From VRUE01 sp963702035 (GTDB taxonomy: Bacteria > Actinomycetota > Thermoleophilia > Solirubrobacterales > 70-9), in assembly GCA_963702035.1 (NCBI GenBank), contig OY969700.1:2549704-2613703 (forward strand): 64,000 bases of DNA. The letters are read 5' to 3'. This document shows positions 7,641 to 15,921 of this stretch, piece after piece (positions within the stretch are counted from its first letter, which is position 1; the number at the start of each line of letters is the position of its first letter). The notes below the pieces were generated by a model, which had not been told where the DNA came from, did not search any database, and saw only the letters and a list, made by a program, of their open reading frames with translations. A program made the position numbers and the translations under genes.

Positions 7641-8669
7641 GTGAGCGCGCTCGATCGCATCTCGGTCGCCGGGATCGGCGTCACCGTCGCCGACCTGGAG
7701 GCCGAAGCGAAGCGTGCCGAGGCGGCGGGCGTCGAGTGCGTCTGGGCGCCGGAGCTGTTCCGCTCCTCGGTAACCCAGGCGGCCTACCTGGCCGGTCGCA
7801 CCGAGAAGATCGGCGTCGCCACGGGGATCGCCTGGGCCTTCACCCGCAGTCCCTTCATCGTCGCGATCAGCGCCCTGGACATCGACGAGATGTCGGGTGG
7901 GCGCTTCCGCCTCGGCCTCGGCTCCGGCGTCAAACGCCTCAACGAAACCTGGCACAACGCCGAGTACGGCAGGCCGGCGCCGCACCTGCGCGAGGCGATC
8001 GAGGCGACCCGGCTGATCATGCGGCAGGCCGGCGCGGGCGAGCCGATCCGCTACGAGGGCGACTACTACGACATCGACATCAAGGGCTGGGTCCGGCCGC
8101 ACCCGGCGCCGCGCGAGTCGGTGCCGATCTACACCGCCGGCGTGCAGGGGGGGATGTGCCGGATGGCCGGTGACGTCGCCGACGGCCTGATCGGCCACCC
8201 GATCCAGAGCCTGCGCTGGATCGACGAGGTCGTCGTCTCCTCATTCGAGGAGGGGCTGAAGCGCTCCGGCCGCGAGCGCAAGGATTTCGACTACCTGCCG
8301 ACCGTCTGCTGCGCGATCGACGACGACGAGGCGAAGGCGATCGAGATGGCCCGCCGCACGATCTCCTTCTACGCCACCGTGAAGACCTACATGCCGCTCT
8401 GGGAGCTGCACGGCTTCGCCGACAACGCGGTCGCGGCGGGAGAGGCCTTCCGCCGCGGCGATCTCGCCGCCGTCCCCGGCGCGATCAGCGACGAGATGGT
8501 CGAGGCCTACTGCGCCGCCGGCCCGCTCGACAAGGTCCGCGCCCGGGTCGAGGCGACGGCCGAGCGCGCCGACGGCCTCTTCCTCACCCCACCCACCTAC
8601 TTCATCTCCCCCGAGGAGCTGAGCGAGTACCAAAACCGCCTGATCGACGCCTTCGGTCCGGGGGCCTGA
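7641..8669 (+). CDS. LLM-class (F420-dependent type) oxidoreductase
   Basis: The 342-residue luciferase-like TIM-barrel protein begins with GTG two bases after the preceding TGA, so it is the last gene of the beta-oxidation operon. Family features are the start GIGVTVADLEAEAKRAEAAGVECVWAPE, the central AISALDIDEMSGGRFRLGLGSG, and VPIYTAGVQGGMCRMAGDVADG. Actinobacterial members mostly use coenzyme F420. Substrate unknown; position next to two acyl-CoA dehydrogenases suggests a lipid or CoA-linked substrate. Confidence 0.88.
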   Translation: MSALDRISVAGIGVTVADLEAEAKRAEAAGVECVWAPELFRSSVTQAAYLAGRTEKIGVATGIAWAFTRSPFIVAISALDIDEMSGGRFRLGLGSGVKRLNETWHNAEYGRPAPHLREAIEATRLIMRQAGAGEPIRYEGDYYDIDIKGWVRPHPAPRESVPIYTAGVQGGMCRMAGDVADGLIGHPIQSLRWIDEVVVSSFEEGLKRSGRERKDFDYLPTVCCAIDDDEAKAIEMARRTISFYATVKTYMPLWELHGFADNAVAAGEAFRRGDLAAVPGAISDEMVEAYCAAGPLDKVRARVEATAERADGLFLTPPTYFISPEELSEYQNRLIDAFGPGA

Positions 8670-8673
8670 ACCC

Positions 8674-8991
8674 CTAGCCCAAGTCGAGGACCAGTTCGAG
8701 GCCCTCGTCAACGGCGTCAAGCTCGTCAATGCTCAGATGGGCCACCCGATCGCCGATCGCCCGGCCGTCCACGGCTCCGACCATCTCGCACATGACCCGC
8801 GTGGGCTCATCCCCAATGACTATTTCCGGATGGATGCGTGCCGGTTGGATTGACGTCGAGGTGGGACAGATGACGACCGTGGAGAGGTTGAGCACCGCGT
8901 CGGCCTGGACCACCACCGCGTATCGGTGGCCATATTGGACTCGGCCACGGCCCCTCGGCAGCTTGACCGCGCAGACATCACCACGGACCAC
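8674..8991 (-). CDS. MazF/PemK-like toxin endoribonuclease
   Basis: A 105-residue SH3-like protein: RGDVCAVKLPRGRGRVQYGHRYAVVVQAD, then VVICPTSTS and a C-terminal helix (HLSIDELDAVDEGLELVL), the usual order of MazF/PemK toxins, which cut mRNA. The probable GTG start lies inside the end of the antitoxin gene (14-nt overlap), so the pair is translationally coupled. It converges on the LLM oxidoreductase with only a four-base gap. Confidence 0.82.
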   Translation of the reverse strand: MVRGDVCAVKLPRGRGRVQYGHRYAVVVQADAVLNLSTVVICPTSTSIQPARIHPEIVIGDEPTRVMCEMVGAVDGRAIGDRVAHLSIDELDAVDEGLELVLDLG

Positions 8992-9229
8992 GCAGGTCCT
9001 CCATCATCGCGGCCACCTCGCGAGCCTCGCTGACGTAACCGGGGTCCTCCATCAGCCCGCGAGTTTCGGCCGCGAGGCCCGACCGGCGCCGGTCTCGTTC
9101 GGCTGCCTCGGCTATCGCTCGCCTTGCCGCCTCGGCGCGCGTGATCCCGCGCCGCCGAGCGAGTTCGTCCAGAGCTTTTATTCCTTCCGAGCCGAGGCGT
9201 AAGGAAAGCGGATGAGGGGCCGAAGCCAT
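8978..9229 (-). CDS. Ribbon-helix-helix antitoxin
   Basis: An 83-residue protein with an N-terminal ribbon-helix-helix DNA-binding motif (PLSLRLGSEGIKALDELARRRGITRAEAARRAI) and a charged tail that would wrap the toxin (YVSEAREVAAMMEDLRGPW). It precedes and overlaps the MazF-like gene. A 21-bp imperfect palindrome lies just upstream at 9238-9258, where autorepression would be expected. Confidence 0.82.
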   Translation of the reverse strand: MASAPHPLSLRLGSEGIKALDELARRRGITRAEAARRAIAEAAERDRRRSGLAAETRGLMEDPGYVSEAREVAAMMEDLRGPW

Positions 9230-9237
9230 GCAATGAT

Positions 9238-9258
9238 CGTAGCGTGTTTCGCACTACG
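9238..9258. promoter_or_regulatory. Candidate operator for the RHH antitoxin
   Basis: CGTAGCG and CGCACTACG form an imperfect 21-bp palindrome 8 bases before the antitoxin start and 20 bases before the divergent alkyltransferase-like gene. Position is right for toxin-antitoxin autoregulation; binding is not shown by the sequence. Confidence 0.4.
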
Positions 9259-9278
9259 TTCAGACAAAGCTCCGGCCA

Positions 9279-9557
9279 TTGAGCACGCAGCCATCCCGCG
9301 AACTCGAAGTGCTCGCGCGCGTGCGCGAGATCCCTGAGGGATACGTGCGGACCTATGGCGACGTTTCTCCGGGGTCGCCGCGCTTCGCCGGCGCGGTCCT
9401 ATTCGAGTGCGATGAGCCGGACCTGCCCTGGTGGCGTGTCGTCCGCGCCGACGGCTCGCTTGCCAAGGGCGACCGGCAGCGAGGGCGCCTGATCGCCGAG
9501 GGCGTGCCGTTTCGCGGGGAGCGTGTCAACATGTCACTTGCTCGCCAGATCTTTTAG
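9279..9557 (+). CDS. Alkyltransferase-like (ATL) DNA-binding protein
   Basis: A 92-residue protein equal to the DNA-binding domain of O6-methylguanine methyltransferase: IPEGYVRTYGDVS, then the region where the active site PCHR normally sits reads LPWWRVVRADGSL, so the acceptor cysteine is replaced by tryptophan. Such proteins bind O6-alkylguanine and hand it to nucleotide excision repair. The only in-frame start is TTG at 9279. The glycine-rich turn after the arginine finger region is shortened. It is divergent from the MazF/RHH pair. Confidence 0.8.
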   Translation: MSTQPSRELEVLARVREIPEGYVRTYGDVSPGSPRFAGAVLFECDEPDLPWWRVVRADGSLAKGDRQRGRLIAEGVPFRGERVNMSLARQIF

Positions 9558-9829
9558 CTCTGGCGAGGCTCCAGTCGTCTAAGTAATGATTATGAGTACT
9601 AAAAAGGGGCTTGACATTTCACTTGCCAGCGGAGAGGCTTGCGCCGTCCATCGAACGGAGGGGTGGGAATGCGCAGGACTTCGGGCACTGCGTCCTCCTC
9701 TTTTTCGCCGCCGCCGCGGCCGCGGGCGGCGCCAGCGTACTCACGGCGGTGAATAAAGTCTGGACCAAGCCCACCTGAGTAGGCTCGAGCCCGCTCAGGC
9801 CGGATGCGACGATGAAGGCGCCAAACACG
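9558..9829. other. Intergenic region without a supported gene
   Basis: A gap of 272 bp with an AT-richer start (9575-9620, including ATGATTATGAGTACTAAAAA and a TTGACA at about 9611) unlike its surroundings. Short frames run through it on both strands, but none has both a good start and protein-like codon use; a GGAGG followed by ATG near 9669 opens only 27 codons. It may hold a remnant of a transferred segment. Confidence 0.4.
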
Positions 9830-10036
9830 TCACTCGTCGCGGGGGGTGATGCGGAAGACCGAGACGACCTCGGCCTGGTGTGCCTCGGGGTGAGCCACAT
9901 AGGCGCTGGGGCCGCCGCCGAACCAGCCGGAGGCTTCGTTGTTGCCGACGAAGATCCCGGCGTGGTGCTTGCCGTCGCCGTCCTCGACCCAGACCTTGTC
10001 GCCCTCCTTGAAGCCGTGCTCGATCGCGTCGCTCAT
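9830..10036 (-). CDS. Small hypothetical protein, 68 aa
   Basis: Residues 9-32 (FKEGDKVWVEDGDGKHHAGIFVG) look like an SH3/KOW-type beta barrel start, followed by an aromatic, glycine-rich stretch and a basic-acidic end (VFRITPRDE). The ATG at 10036 is chosen because upstream sequence becomes non-protein-like. It is followed on the same strand by nothing recognised; function unknown. Confidence 0.6.
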   Translation of the reverse strand: MSDAIEHGFKEGDKVWVEDGDGKHHAGIFVGNNEASGWFGGGPSAYVAHPEAHQAEVVSVFRITPRDE

Positions 10037-10068
10037 CGCCGCCAGCATAGACGCTCGACGCTCGGCTA

Positions 10069-10578
10069 TTACGGGCAGACGACGATCAGGTGGAAGTCGG
10101 CGTCCTCCGGATCGCCTTTGCCGTCCTTGGTGCGGACTTCGACCGCGTTGGCGTTGGCCGGCGAGGTGTTGGTCTGCGCGGTGCCGGCGCCCGGCGGCGT
10201 CGTCCCTGCGTTGTTGCGGCCCGCCACGTTTGCGCAGCCGCTGATGTTGACCGGAAAGGTCACCGTGACCGCGCCGCCTCCCTCGGCCGCGCCGATTCCT
10301 TCGTCGCCGGCCCGCGCCAGCGCCGCGTTGCCGGCCCCGGCCGGGTTGTTGACCACGGCCCAGTAGGTGTGAGCGGCGCGCCTCGCCGCCGGTACGACCC
10401 CGAGCTTGTTGGTGTTGATCTGGAAGCCGGTCAGCGTCTTCTGCTTCAGCTTGCCGCCGCCGATCGTCTGCTTCTTGATCGCGCCGCCGTTGATGTTCTG
10501 GGCGGCGATCGCGGTGCCTCCCAGCGCCACGATCAGCGCGATCACGGCGACGACCATCGATGGAGAAGGGCGTCTCAT
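10069..10578 (-). CDS. Secreted hypothetical protein
   Basis: A 169-residue exported protein with an N-terminal signal segment (SMVVAVIALIVALGGTAIAA), a NGGAIKKQTIGGGKLKQKTL linker and a Gly/Ala/Asn-rich beta-type remainder ending LIVVCP with two cysteines (CANV and VVCP) that could form a disulfide. This signal-plus-linker form is, from general familiarity, very common among Thermoleophilia extracellular proteins. No enzymatic motif is visible. Confidence 0.75.
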   Translation of the reverse strand: MRRPSPSMVVAVIALIVALGGTAIAAQNINGGAIKKQTIGGGKLKQKTLTGFQINTNKLGVVPAARRAAHTYWAVVNNPAGAGNAALARAGDEGIGAAEGGGAVTVTFPVNISGCANVAGRNNAGTTPPGAGTAQTNTSPANANAVEVRTKDGKGDPEDADFHLIVVCP

Positions 10579-10693
10579 GCCCGCCCACTACCCGGTTCGC
10601 GACGGGCTAATCGCTATTTCGGCAAAGCGGCTACAAAGCGCTCGAATGCAGCCATATCGGTCACGGCGGGGCCGTGGCCGGGGAGGATCAGCC

Positions 10694-10945
10694 TCAATGC
10701 CGACCGATACCCATCGTCCCGCGCGGGTCGCCGCTGTGCTCGGCGAGATCCTCCAGCTCGGCGATCTTCCGCTCGCCTTCGGCCCGCGCCGGGTGGCCCG
10801 CCGGCAGTGGCTCGATCAGGCGCCGGATGCGATTGCGGACCTGCAGCGCGAAGTGCGGGGTGGAGGCGCCTGCGAGGGCGCGGATGTCCTCGGCGCTGAC
10901 CTCATGCGCGCCGCCCAGGAGCTCGGGACTCTCCGCCTCGCTCAT
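10694..10945 (-). CDS. Small hypothetical protein, 83 aa
   Basis: Starts at an ATG overlapping the stop of the upstream putative wall-binding gene (ATGA), so it is translationally coupled to it. Charged helical protein (EDIRALAGASTPHFALQVRNRIRRLIEPLP, then AEGERKIAELEDLAEHSGD). No family recognised; its role is likely tied to the upstream membrane protein. Confidence 0.65.
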   Translation of the reverse strand: MSEAESPELLGGAHEVSAEDIRALAGASTPHFALQVRNRIRRLIEPLPAGHPARAEGERKIAELEDLAEHSGDPRGTMGIGRH

Positions 10946-12246
10946 TCTCCGCCGCCGATCTTGGTCAAGGCGGCGACCGCATCGATTTCGGCCTGCTCGT
11001 TCACGTCGATGGCTTCCTGGTCTCCGATTACCCAAACGTGGTTGTAGAAGGCGCGCGTCGGATCGGTCGTGTAGCCCGGCTTGACGTCGAGCAGATACCC
11101 GTGCAGCGCATCCGGAAGGGTATCGGCGCTGTCGGTGAGCAGCAGCGGCCCCCAGGTTCCCGAGGCCGAAAGAGCCGCGGCGGCGGCGGCGTCGAGCGGC
11201 TCTTCGTGGCCGGCGACGACGAAGCCGTGGCCGGGGTCGTTGATGTTCCAGCCGAAGCTGCCGTCGGCGTAGCGGGCGAAGGCGATCGCGTTGGCGACGG
11301 GGTCCTCGCCCGAGACCCGGCGCACGTGGCTGGCGATCTTGGCGATTTCACGGACCACGTCGGAGGAGATCGCCGAGGACGGGCCGAGCACGTAGACCGG
11401 CGTCTTCGGGTGGCGCGCGAGGGCCGCGGCGGTCGGGGCCGGCAGCTTTTCCTTGCCGGCGAAGAGGACCGGATCGCCGGAGCGTGCCGCCCAGGCCGCG
11501 GCCGGCATCGCGAAGGCGGGCTCCGCGGCCGGCGCGATCACGATGTGCCGCGGGGGACCGCCGAGCAGCTTGTCGCGCAGGCCTGCGATCGCGGCCGCGC
11601 CGGCCGTGCCCCCGCCGCCCACCTCTCTCACCTTCATGTCAGACGGCGCCGTCGCCGCGCCGATCGCGAACGTCTGGATGCCCTTGGTCGCTTTGTCGCC
11701 CTGCGGGTCGAGCGCGTCGAGTGCCTGCGCGGTGGGCTCGGGTACGCCGTCGGCTTCGGAGACCAGGACCGGCGCGCCGAGCGGGGCGGCCATCAGCACC
11801 GAGGCGGCAAGCGCGCTGCGCCAGTCGCCGGCGTCGACCAGCGTCACGGCCGCCGGACGTTGCGACGGTTCGGTCGAGGGATAGGTCGCGAGGGCGACCG
11901 CGGCGGCATTCGACGCCGGATCGGAGCCACCGACCCGCGTCGTGTTCGCGGTCGCGAAGGCCGGATAGCCGAGCTCTTCCGGCGTTCGCGAGGCAGGTGC
12001 TTCGGCAGACCCGCTGGGCGCTTCGCTGACCGGCGCCGGGGTTTCCGAGCTTTGGCCGCCGCCGCCCCGACCGCCGAGGATCGCGGCGACGATGAAGACG
12101 GCGGCGAGCAAGAACAGCCCCGCGATCGCCTTGAGCGCGGCGGGGATCGGCTTGCGTCGCGGCTTCGGTCGCTTCGGCGCGGGCGACCGCGGCGGTGCCT
12201 TGGTGGGCTCGGTCGCCGGCACGTCAGCGTTGATCGGCCGCGTCAT
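10942..12246 (-). CDS. Membrane-anchored cell wall-binding repeat 2-like protein
   Basis: About 434 residues: a proline/lysine-rich cytoplasmic head, one transmembrane segment (LKAIAGLFLLAAVFIVAAILGG), a low-complexity Gly/Ser/Pro/Ala linker, then repeated Rossmann-like units of the kind in CW_binding_2 proteins (TTRVGGSDPASNAAAVALA, SVLMAAPLGAPVLVSEADGVPE, PVLFAGKEKLPAPTAAALARHPKTPVYVLGPSSAI). It is probably exposed on the outer face of the membrane and attached to the envelope. The ATG at 12246 is preferred to an upstream TTG. It is divergent from the acyl-CoA dehydrogenase at 12358. Confidence 0.7.
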   Translation of the reverse strand: MTRPINADVPATEPTKAPPRSPAPKRPKPRRKPIPAALKAIAGLFLLAAVFIVAAILGGRGGGGQSSETPAPVSEAPSGSAEAPASRTPEELGYPAFATANTTRVGGSDPASNAAAVALATYPSTEPSQRPAAVTLVDAGDWRSALAASVLMAAPLGAPVLVSEADGVPEPTAQALDALDPQGDKATKGIQTFAIGAATAPSDMKVREVGGGGTAGAAAIAGLRDKLLGGPPRHIVIAPAAEPAFAMPAAAWAARSGDPVLFAGKEKLPAPTAAALARHPKTPVYVLGPSSAISSDVVREIAKIASHVRRVSGEDPVANAIAFARYADGSFGWNINDPGHGFVVAGHEEPLDAAAAAALSASGTWGPLLLTDSADTLPDALHGYLLDVKPGYTTDPTRAFYNHVWVIGDQEAIDVNEQAEIDAVAALTKIGGGE

Positions 12247-12306
12247 CGAGCGCAACGCTACACGCGCCCAAGCTGGCTGGTTGGTCAGCTAAACTCCCAG
12301 CGAGTC

Positions 12307-12324
12307 ATTGACTGACTAGTCAAT
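12307..12324. promoter_or_regulatory. Palindromic operator ATTGACTGACTAGTCAAT
   Basis: Seven-base half sites ATTGACT and AGTCAAT flank a 4-nt spacer, 34 bases before the acyl-CoA dehydrogenase start. Its core TGACTGACTAGTCA differs by one base from the site at 4050-4063 in front of the thiolase operon. The shared site predicts a common fatty-acid-responsive TetR/FadR-type regulator encoded elsewhere. Confidence 0.65.
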
Positions 12325-12357
12325 CAACCGCAGATAGCGCGCCTACGAGGGGGACGG

Positions 12358-13626
12358 ATGGATTTCGCACTTAATGACGAGCAGCAGGACTACAAGGACC
12401 GCGCCCGGGCCTTCGCCCGCGATGTGATCCGCCCCGCCGCGCGCAAGCACGACGAAGAGGAGAGCATTCCCTGGGAGGTAATAAAAGAGGCGCGTAAGCA
12501 GGGCTTCCAGGGCCTCGAGGCGATCCAGCGCTCGGCGTCCGATGCCGACGGCCAGATGCAGGTGATCTCGGCGGAAGAGTTCCACTGGGGCTGCGCCGGC
12601 ATCGCCCTGGCGATCTCCGGCTCCGGCCTTGCCGCCGCCGGCATCGCCTCCTCCGGAACCCCCGAGCAGATCGCCCGCTGGGTGCCCGAGTGCTTCGGAG
12701 TCGGCGACGAGGTGAAGCTCGGCGCCTACGCGGTGACCGAGCCGCAGGCGGGCTCTGACGTGAAGAGCCTGAAGACGACCGCGAAGCGCGACGGCGACGA
12801 GTGGATCCTCAACGGCACCAAGGTCTTCATCACCAACGGTGGCATCGCCGACGTCCACGTCGTCGTCGCCACCGTCAACCCCAGCCTCGGCACCCGCGGC
12901 CAGGCCTCCTTCGTGATCGGCAAGGACACCCCCGGCCTGAGCCAGGGCAAGAAGGAGTCGAAGCTCGGCATCCGCGCCTCCCACACCGCCGAGATCGTGC
13001 TCGAGGATTGCCGCGTCCCGGCCGAGAACCTGCTCGGCGGCGAAGAGAAGCTGGAGAAGAAGCTGCAGCGCGGGCGCGAAGGGAAGAAGTCGCGCGGCGC
13101 CGACGCCCTGGCGACCTTCGAGATCACCCGCCCGCTCGTCGGCGCCTCCGCTCTTGGAATCGCCCAGGCCGCCTACGAGTTCACCCTCGAGTACCTCGAC
13201 GGACAGTCCGAAGGCGGCACGCCGCTGCTGCAGATCCAGCGGGTCCAGCAGACCTTGGCCGACGTCGCCACCGAGATCGAATCGGCCCGCCTGCTGGTCC
13301 AGCGCGCCGCCTGGATGGGCCGCAACGGCATCCCGATGCGCGGCGGCCAGGGCTCGATGTCAAAGCTCAAGGCCGGCGACGTGACGATGTGGGCGACGAC
13401 CACGCTGATGGACCTGGTCGGGCCCGACGCCTGGAGCTCAGACCTGCCGCTGGAGAAGTTCTTCCGCGACGCGAAGATCTACCAGCTGTTCGAGGGCACG
13501 GCCGAGATCCAGCGGATGGTCATCTCGCGGATGCAGGCGCGGGAATACGCCGAGCGTCTCGGGTACGCGGCTGAAGTTGTTGCTGAGGCTGAGAGGGCTG
13601 CCGAGAAGGAGCCTGTGGCGGCGTAG
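12358..13626 (+). CDS. Acyl-CoA dehydrogenase
   Basis: The 422-residue protein has all three acyl-CoA dehydrogenase domains: AYAVTEPQAGSDVKSLKTTA and GTKVFITNGG (FAD and substrate contacts), LLGGEEKLEKKLQRGREGKK (an insertion richer in lysine than usual), and QLFEGTAEIQRMVISRM with the position of the catalytic glutamate nearby. It stands alone behind its own operator and ends in the inverted repeat at 13621. The chain-length preference cannot be read from sequence. Confidence 0.93.
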   Translation: MDFALNDEQQDYKDRARAFARDVIRPAARKHDEEESIPWEVIKEARKQGFQGLEAIQRSASDADGQMQVISAEEFHWGCAGIALAISGSGLAAAGIASSGTPEQIARWVPECFGVGDEVKLGAYAVTEPQAGSDVKSLKTTAKRDGDEWILNGTKVFITNGGIADVHVVVATVNPSLGTRGQASFVIGKDTPGLSQGKKESKLGIRASHTAEIVLEDCRVPAENLLGGEEKLEKKLQRGREGKKSRGADALATFEITRPLVGASALGIAQAAYEFTLEYLDGQSEGGTPLLQIQRVQQTLADVATEIESARLLVQRAAWMGRNGIPMRGGQGSMSKLKAGDVTMWATTTLMDLVGPDAWSSDLPLEKFFRDAKIYQLFEGTAEIQRMVISRMQAREYAERLGYAAEVVAEAERAAEKEPVAA

Positions 13627-13720
13627 GGAGTCGGGGGTTCCCTCGCCCCGACAATCGACGGTCAATGAGACCGTCGATTTGAGTATCCGCCGGTTCGAGG
13701 GAACCCCCGACTCCCTACGC
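13621..13720 (+). repeat. Long-arm inverted repeat, family beta (perfect 25-bp arms)
   Basis: Arms 13621-13645 and 13696-13720 are perfectly complementary; the left arm includes the last Ala codon and stop of the acyl-CoA dehydrogenase. The 50-nt interior holds a perfect 11-bp inner hairpin (AATCGACGGTC / GACCGTCGATT, loop AATGA) followed by TTGAGTATCCGCC. The same 13-mer occurs at the same place in the element at 51606-51722. No T-tract follows the right arm. Confidence 0.88.
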
Positions 13721-13790
13721 CTCGCAACGCTGTTTGCAGGGACTTCTTCCCGAGGCCGGAGTGCCTGGTTCCGCCGCTAGCCTGCTGTAG

Positions 13791-14984
13791 ATGCTGAAGA
13801 ATCGCTTTGCCGCGGTGGCTTTCGTGGCTGCCGCGGCGGCGCTCGTTGTGCTGCTGTTTGCCGCGAGCGCACCCGCCAAGAACCTCGAATCGGAACTGAA
13901 CGCTAAGGAAGCGAAGCTCTCGAAGGTTCGCGACCGCAAGGGCGTTCTTACTACGACGATCTCGCATTACAAGGCGAAGATCGGGAGGTTGACCGGTGAG
14001 GTCGCCGTGTTGCGGGCGCGGGAGTCCGAAGTCCGGGTGCGGCTCAATGCCAAGCAGCGCGAACTCGATGGTGCGCTTGCCGATCTGGATGTCGGCAAGC
14101 GGCATTTGGCGGTCGTTCGTGGGCGGCTGAGCCGGGCGCTGGTCTCGCTGCGCGAGCGCCTCGTCGCTATGTATGAGACCGGGACGCCGGACATCCTCAG
14201 CGTGCTGGTCGAAGCCGGCGGCTACGACGAGCTCGTCAACCGCACCGAGTACCTCAACCGCATCCACGGCCTCGACGAAGCGGTCGTCAGCCGGGTCCGC
14301 GATCTGCGCGATCAGGTCAAGCGCACCGTCGCCCGGTTGCGCTCCGCGAAGGACCGGATCGAAGCGGCCCGCGACGCGATCGCCAGCGAAGAGAACGCGC
14401 TGGCCGGCGCCCGCTCCGCCGTGCAGCGGCGGCAGTCGACCCTGGTCGCCGCGCGCCGCAGCCGCGAGGACGCGCTGGCCAAGATCACCCAGACCGAAGA
14501 AGACCTCGATGGCGATGTCGCCTCGATCCAGGCCGAACTGGCGGCGACGCTGGCCGGGACGGGCTCGGCGCCGCTGCCCGCCGGGCCGATCCAGGGCGGC
14601 AACGGCAGCGGCCTGATCTGGCCGGTCTCCGGCCCCGTCGTCTCCGGCTTCGGCTCCCGCTTCGGCGGCAGCGAGTTCCACGAGGGGATCGACATCGCCG
14701 TACCCAGCGGCACGCCGATTCGGGCCGCGGCGGCGGGCACGGTGATCTTCACCGAGCCGGAGTCGGCCAGCGGTGGCTACGGCAACTTCACCTGCATCGA
14801 CCACGGCGGCGGGCTATCGACCTGTTACGCGCACCAGGAGTCGTTCGCGGTCTCGGCAGGCCAGCAGGTCGCCCAGGGCCAGGTGATCGGCTACAGCGAC
14901 TGCACCGGGCACTGCTTCGGCCCGCACGTCCACTTCGAGGTCCGGATCGGCGGCGCGCCCACCGATCCGATGGGCTACCTGTAA
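13791..14984 (+). CDS. M23 family peptidoglycan endopeptidase with coiled coil (EnvC/NlpD-like)
   Basis: The 397-residue exported protein has a signal/anchor (residues 5-28), a long coiled coil (about 30-250, KNLESELNAKEAKLSKVRD through EDLDGDVASIQAEL) and a C-terminal LytM/M23 domain with the zinc ligands in FHEGIDIAVP (H and D) and GPHVHFEVR (HxH). It should cut peptide cross-links in the wall or act as an amidase activator at division; intact metal ligands favour a real peptidase. Context is envelope genes on both sides. Confidence 0.9.
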   Translation: MLKNRFAAVAFVAAAAALVVLLFAASAPAKNLESELNAKEAKLSKVRDRKGVLTTTISHYKAKIGRLTGEVAVLRARESEVRVRLNAKQRELDGALADLDVGKRHLAVVRGRLSRALVSLRERLVAMYETGTPDILSVLVEAGGYDELVNRTEYLNRIHGLDEAVVSRVRDLRDQVKRTVARLRSAKDRIEAARDAIASEENALAGARSAVQRRQSTLVAARRSREDALAKITQTEEDLDGDVASIQAELAATLAGTGSAPLPAGPIQGGNGSGLIWPVSGPVVSGFGSRFGGSEFHEGIDIAVPSGTPIRAAAAGTVIFTEPESASGGYGNFTCIDHGGGLSTCYAHQESFAVSAGQQVAQGQVIGYSDCTGHCFGPHVHFEVRIGGAPTDPMGYL

Positions 14985-14990
14985 GAGCCC

Positions 14991-15064
14991 CTTCCGTCCC
15001 GACTCTTGGGATACCTAAAATTAGTACGAATTCTGGTTACTGGTTTGGAGATGCGGGACGGGAA
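14991..15064 (+). repeat. Weak long-loop inverted repeat
   Basis: CTTCCGTCCCG (14991-15001) and CGGGACGGGAA (15054-15064) match at 9 of 11 positions with a 52-nt AT-richer interior. The geometry and location six bases after a stop codon match the other long-arm repeats, but the arms are short and imperfect and the interior has no motif shared with another copy. Confidence 0.4.
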
Positions 15065-15091
15065 TGGGATTCTTGGAGTAGGAGGTTGCTG

Positions 15092-15811
15092 ATGGTTCGT
15101 CAGGCTCGGTTCTATCTCGCAGGCGGAGTGTCGGCTACGGCCTTGGTCGTGGCCGCGGTGGTCGCGTTCGTCCTGCTCGTCTCGCTGCAGGCTCTGCGCG
15201 ACTGGCCTCTCGCGGGGCTGGGCCTCGGCGGCGGCGATTCCTCTGGCGCCGCGATCGGCCCGCGCGGCTCGGCGGCAGTCGCGGGTGGCGGGGCCTCGGC
15301 TGCCTCGGCGGTAGTCGGTGGTCCATCTGCTCAGGGGCAAAATGGCTCGGGAACCGCGGGGGCCCGGGGCGGAATCGGTGGTTCGGCCTCACCCGGATCC
15401 GGCTCGCCAGTCGCCAGCTCGCCGGCTGCGACTGCCCCCGGATCGACCGCTCCATCGCCGGCCGGTGGCGGCGGTTCAGCGGCGTCGAGCCCGGCCGGTG
15501 GCAACGCATCCGGCGGCAACGGTGGCGGTTCGGGCAACGGCGGCGGCGGAGGCTCGCCGGGCGGCGGTGGATCGGGTGGCGGCGGGGCCGGCAGCGGCTC
15601 GTCGCCTTCTGGAACCGTCGCCGGCACCGTCAACAACACTGTCTCGGGCGTCAACGAAGCGACCGGCGGCGCGCTCGGCAGCACCGGCGTCACCGAAGTC
15701 AGCGAAGAAGTGGTCAACGGCGTCGCTGGCCCCGAATCGCCAGTTGGCGAAACCGTCGACAAAACCGTCGAAAAAGTCAAAGAAACGGTCGGCGGCCTTC
15801 TCGATCGTTGA
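15092..15811 (+). CDS. Membrane-anchored Gly/Ser/Ala-rich low-complexity protein
   Basis: The ATG follows AGGAGG by six bases. A single N-terminal membrane segment (TALVVAAVVAFVLLVSL) is followed by about 140 residues of Gly, Ser, Ala and Pro, and a C-terminal part rich in Val/Thr/Glu heptad-like repeats (VNGVAGPESPVGETVDKTVE). It is likely an extracytoplasmic spacer or surface protein. Composition prevents family assignment. Confidence 0.65.
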   Translation: MVRQARFYLAGGVSATALVVAAVVAFVLLVSLQALRDWPLAGLGLGGGDSSGAAIGPRGSAAVAGGGASAASAVVGGPSAQGQNGSGTAGARGGIGGSASPGSGSPVASSPAATAPGSTAPSPAGGGGSAASSPAGGNASGGNGGGSGNGGGGGSPGGGGSGGGGAGSGSSPSGTVAGTVNNTVSGVNEATGGALGSTGVTEVSEEVVNGVAGPESPVGETVDKTVEKVKETVGGLLDR

Positions 15812-15921
15812 TTCGGTGGCCTGCTCGGCGCTGGACGCTGACCTGCATCGAACCCCTAATCGGGCTCCGATGCACGTCGCGTCGCGCGTCGCGCGTCGTC
15901 TTCCCGTCACAATGCCGTCCC

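Noticed and set aside
9619..9900. Possible 93-aa minus-strand protein
   Set aside because: It overlaps the better-supported 68-aa gene, starts without a ribosome site and ends in low-complexity Ala and Lys/Arg.
15380..15610. Apparent tandem repeats GGCGGC/GGTGGC
   Set aside because: They are codon-level low complexity of the Gly/Ser-rich protein, without a fixed repeat unit; not a CRISPR or VNTR array.
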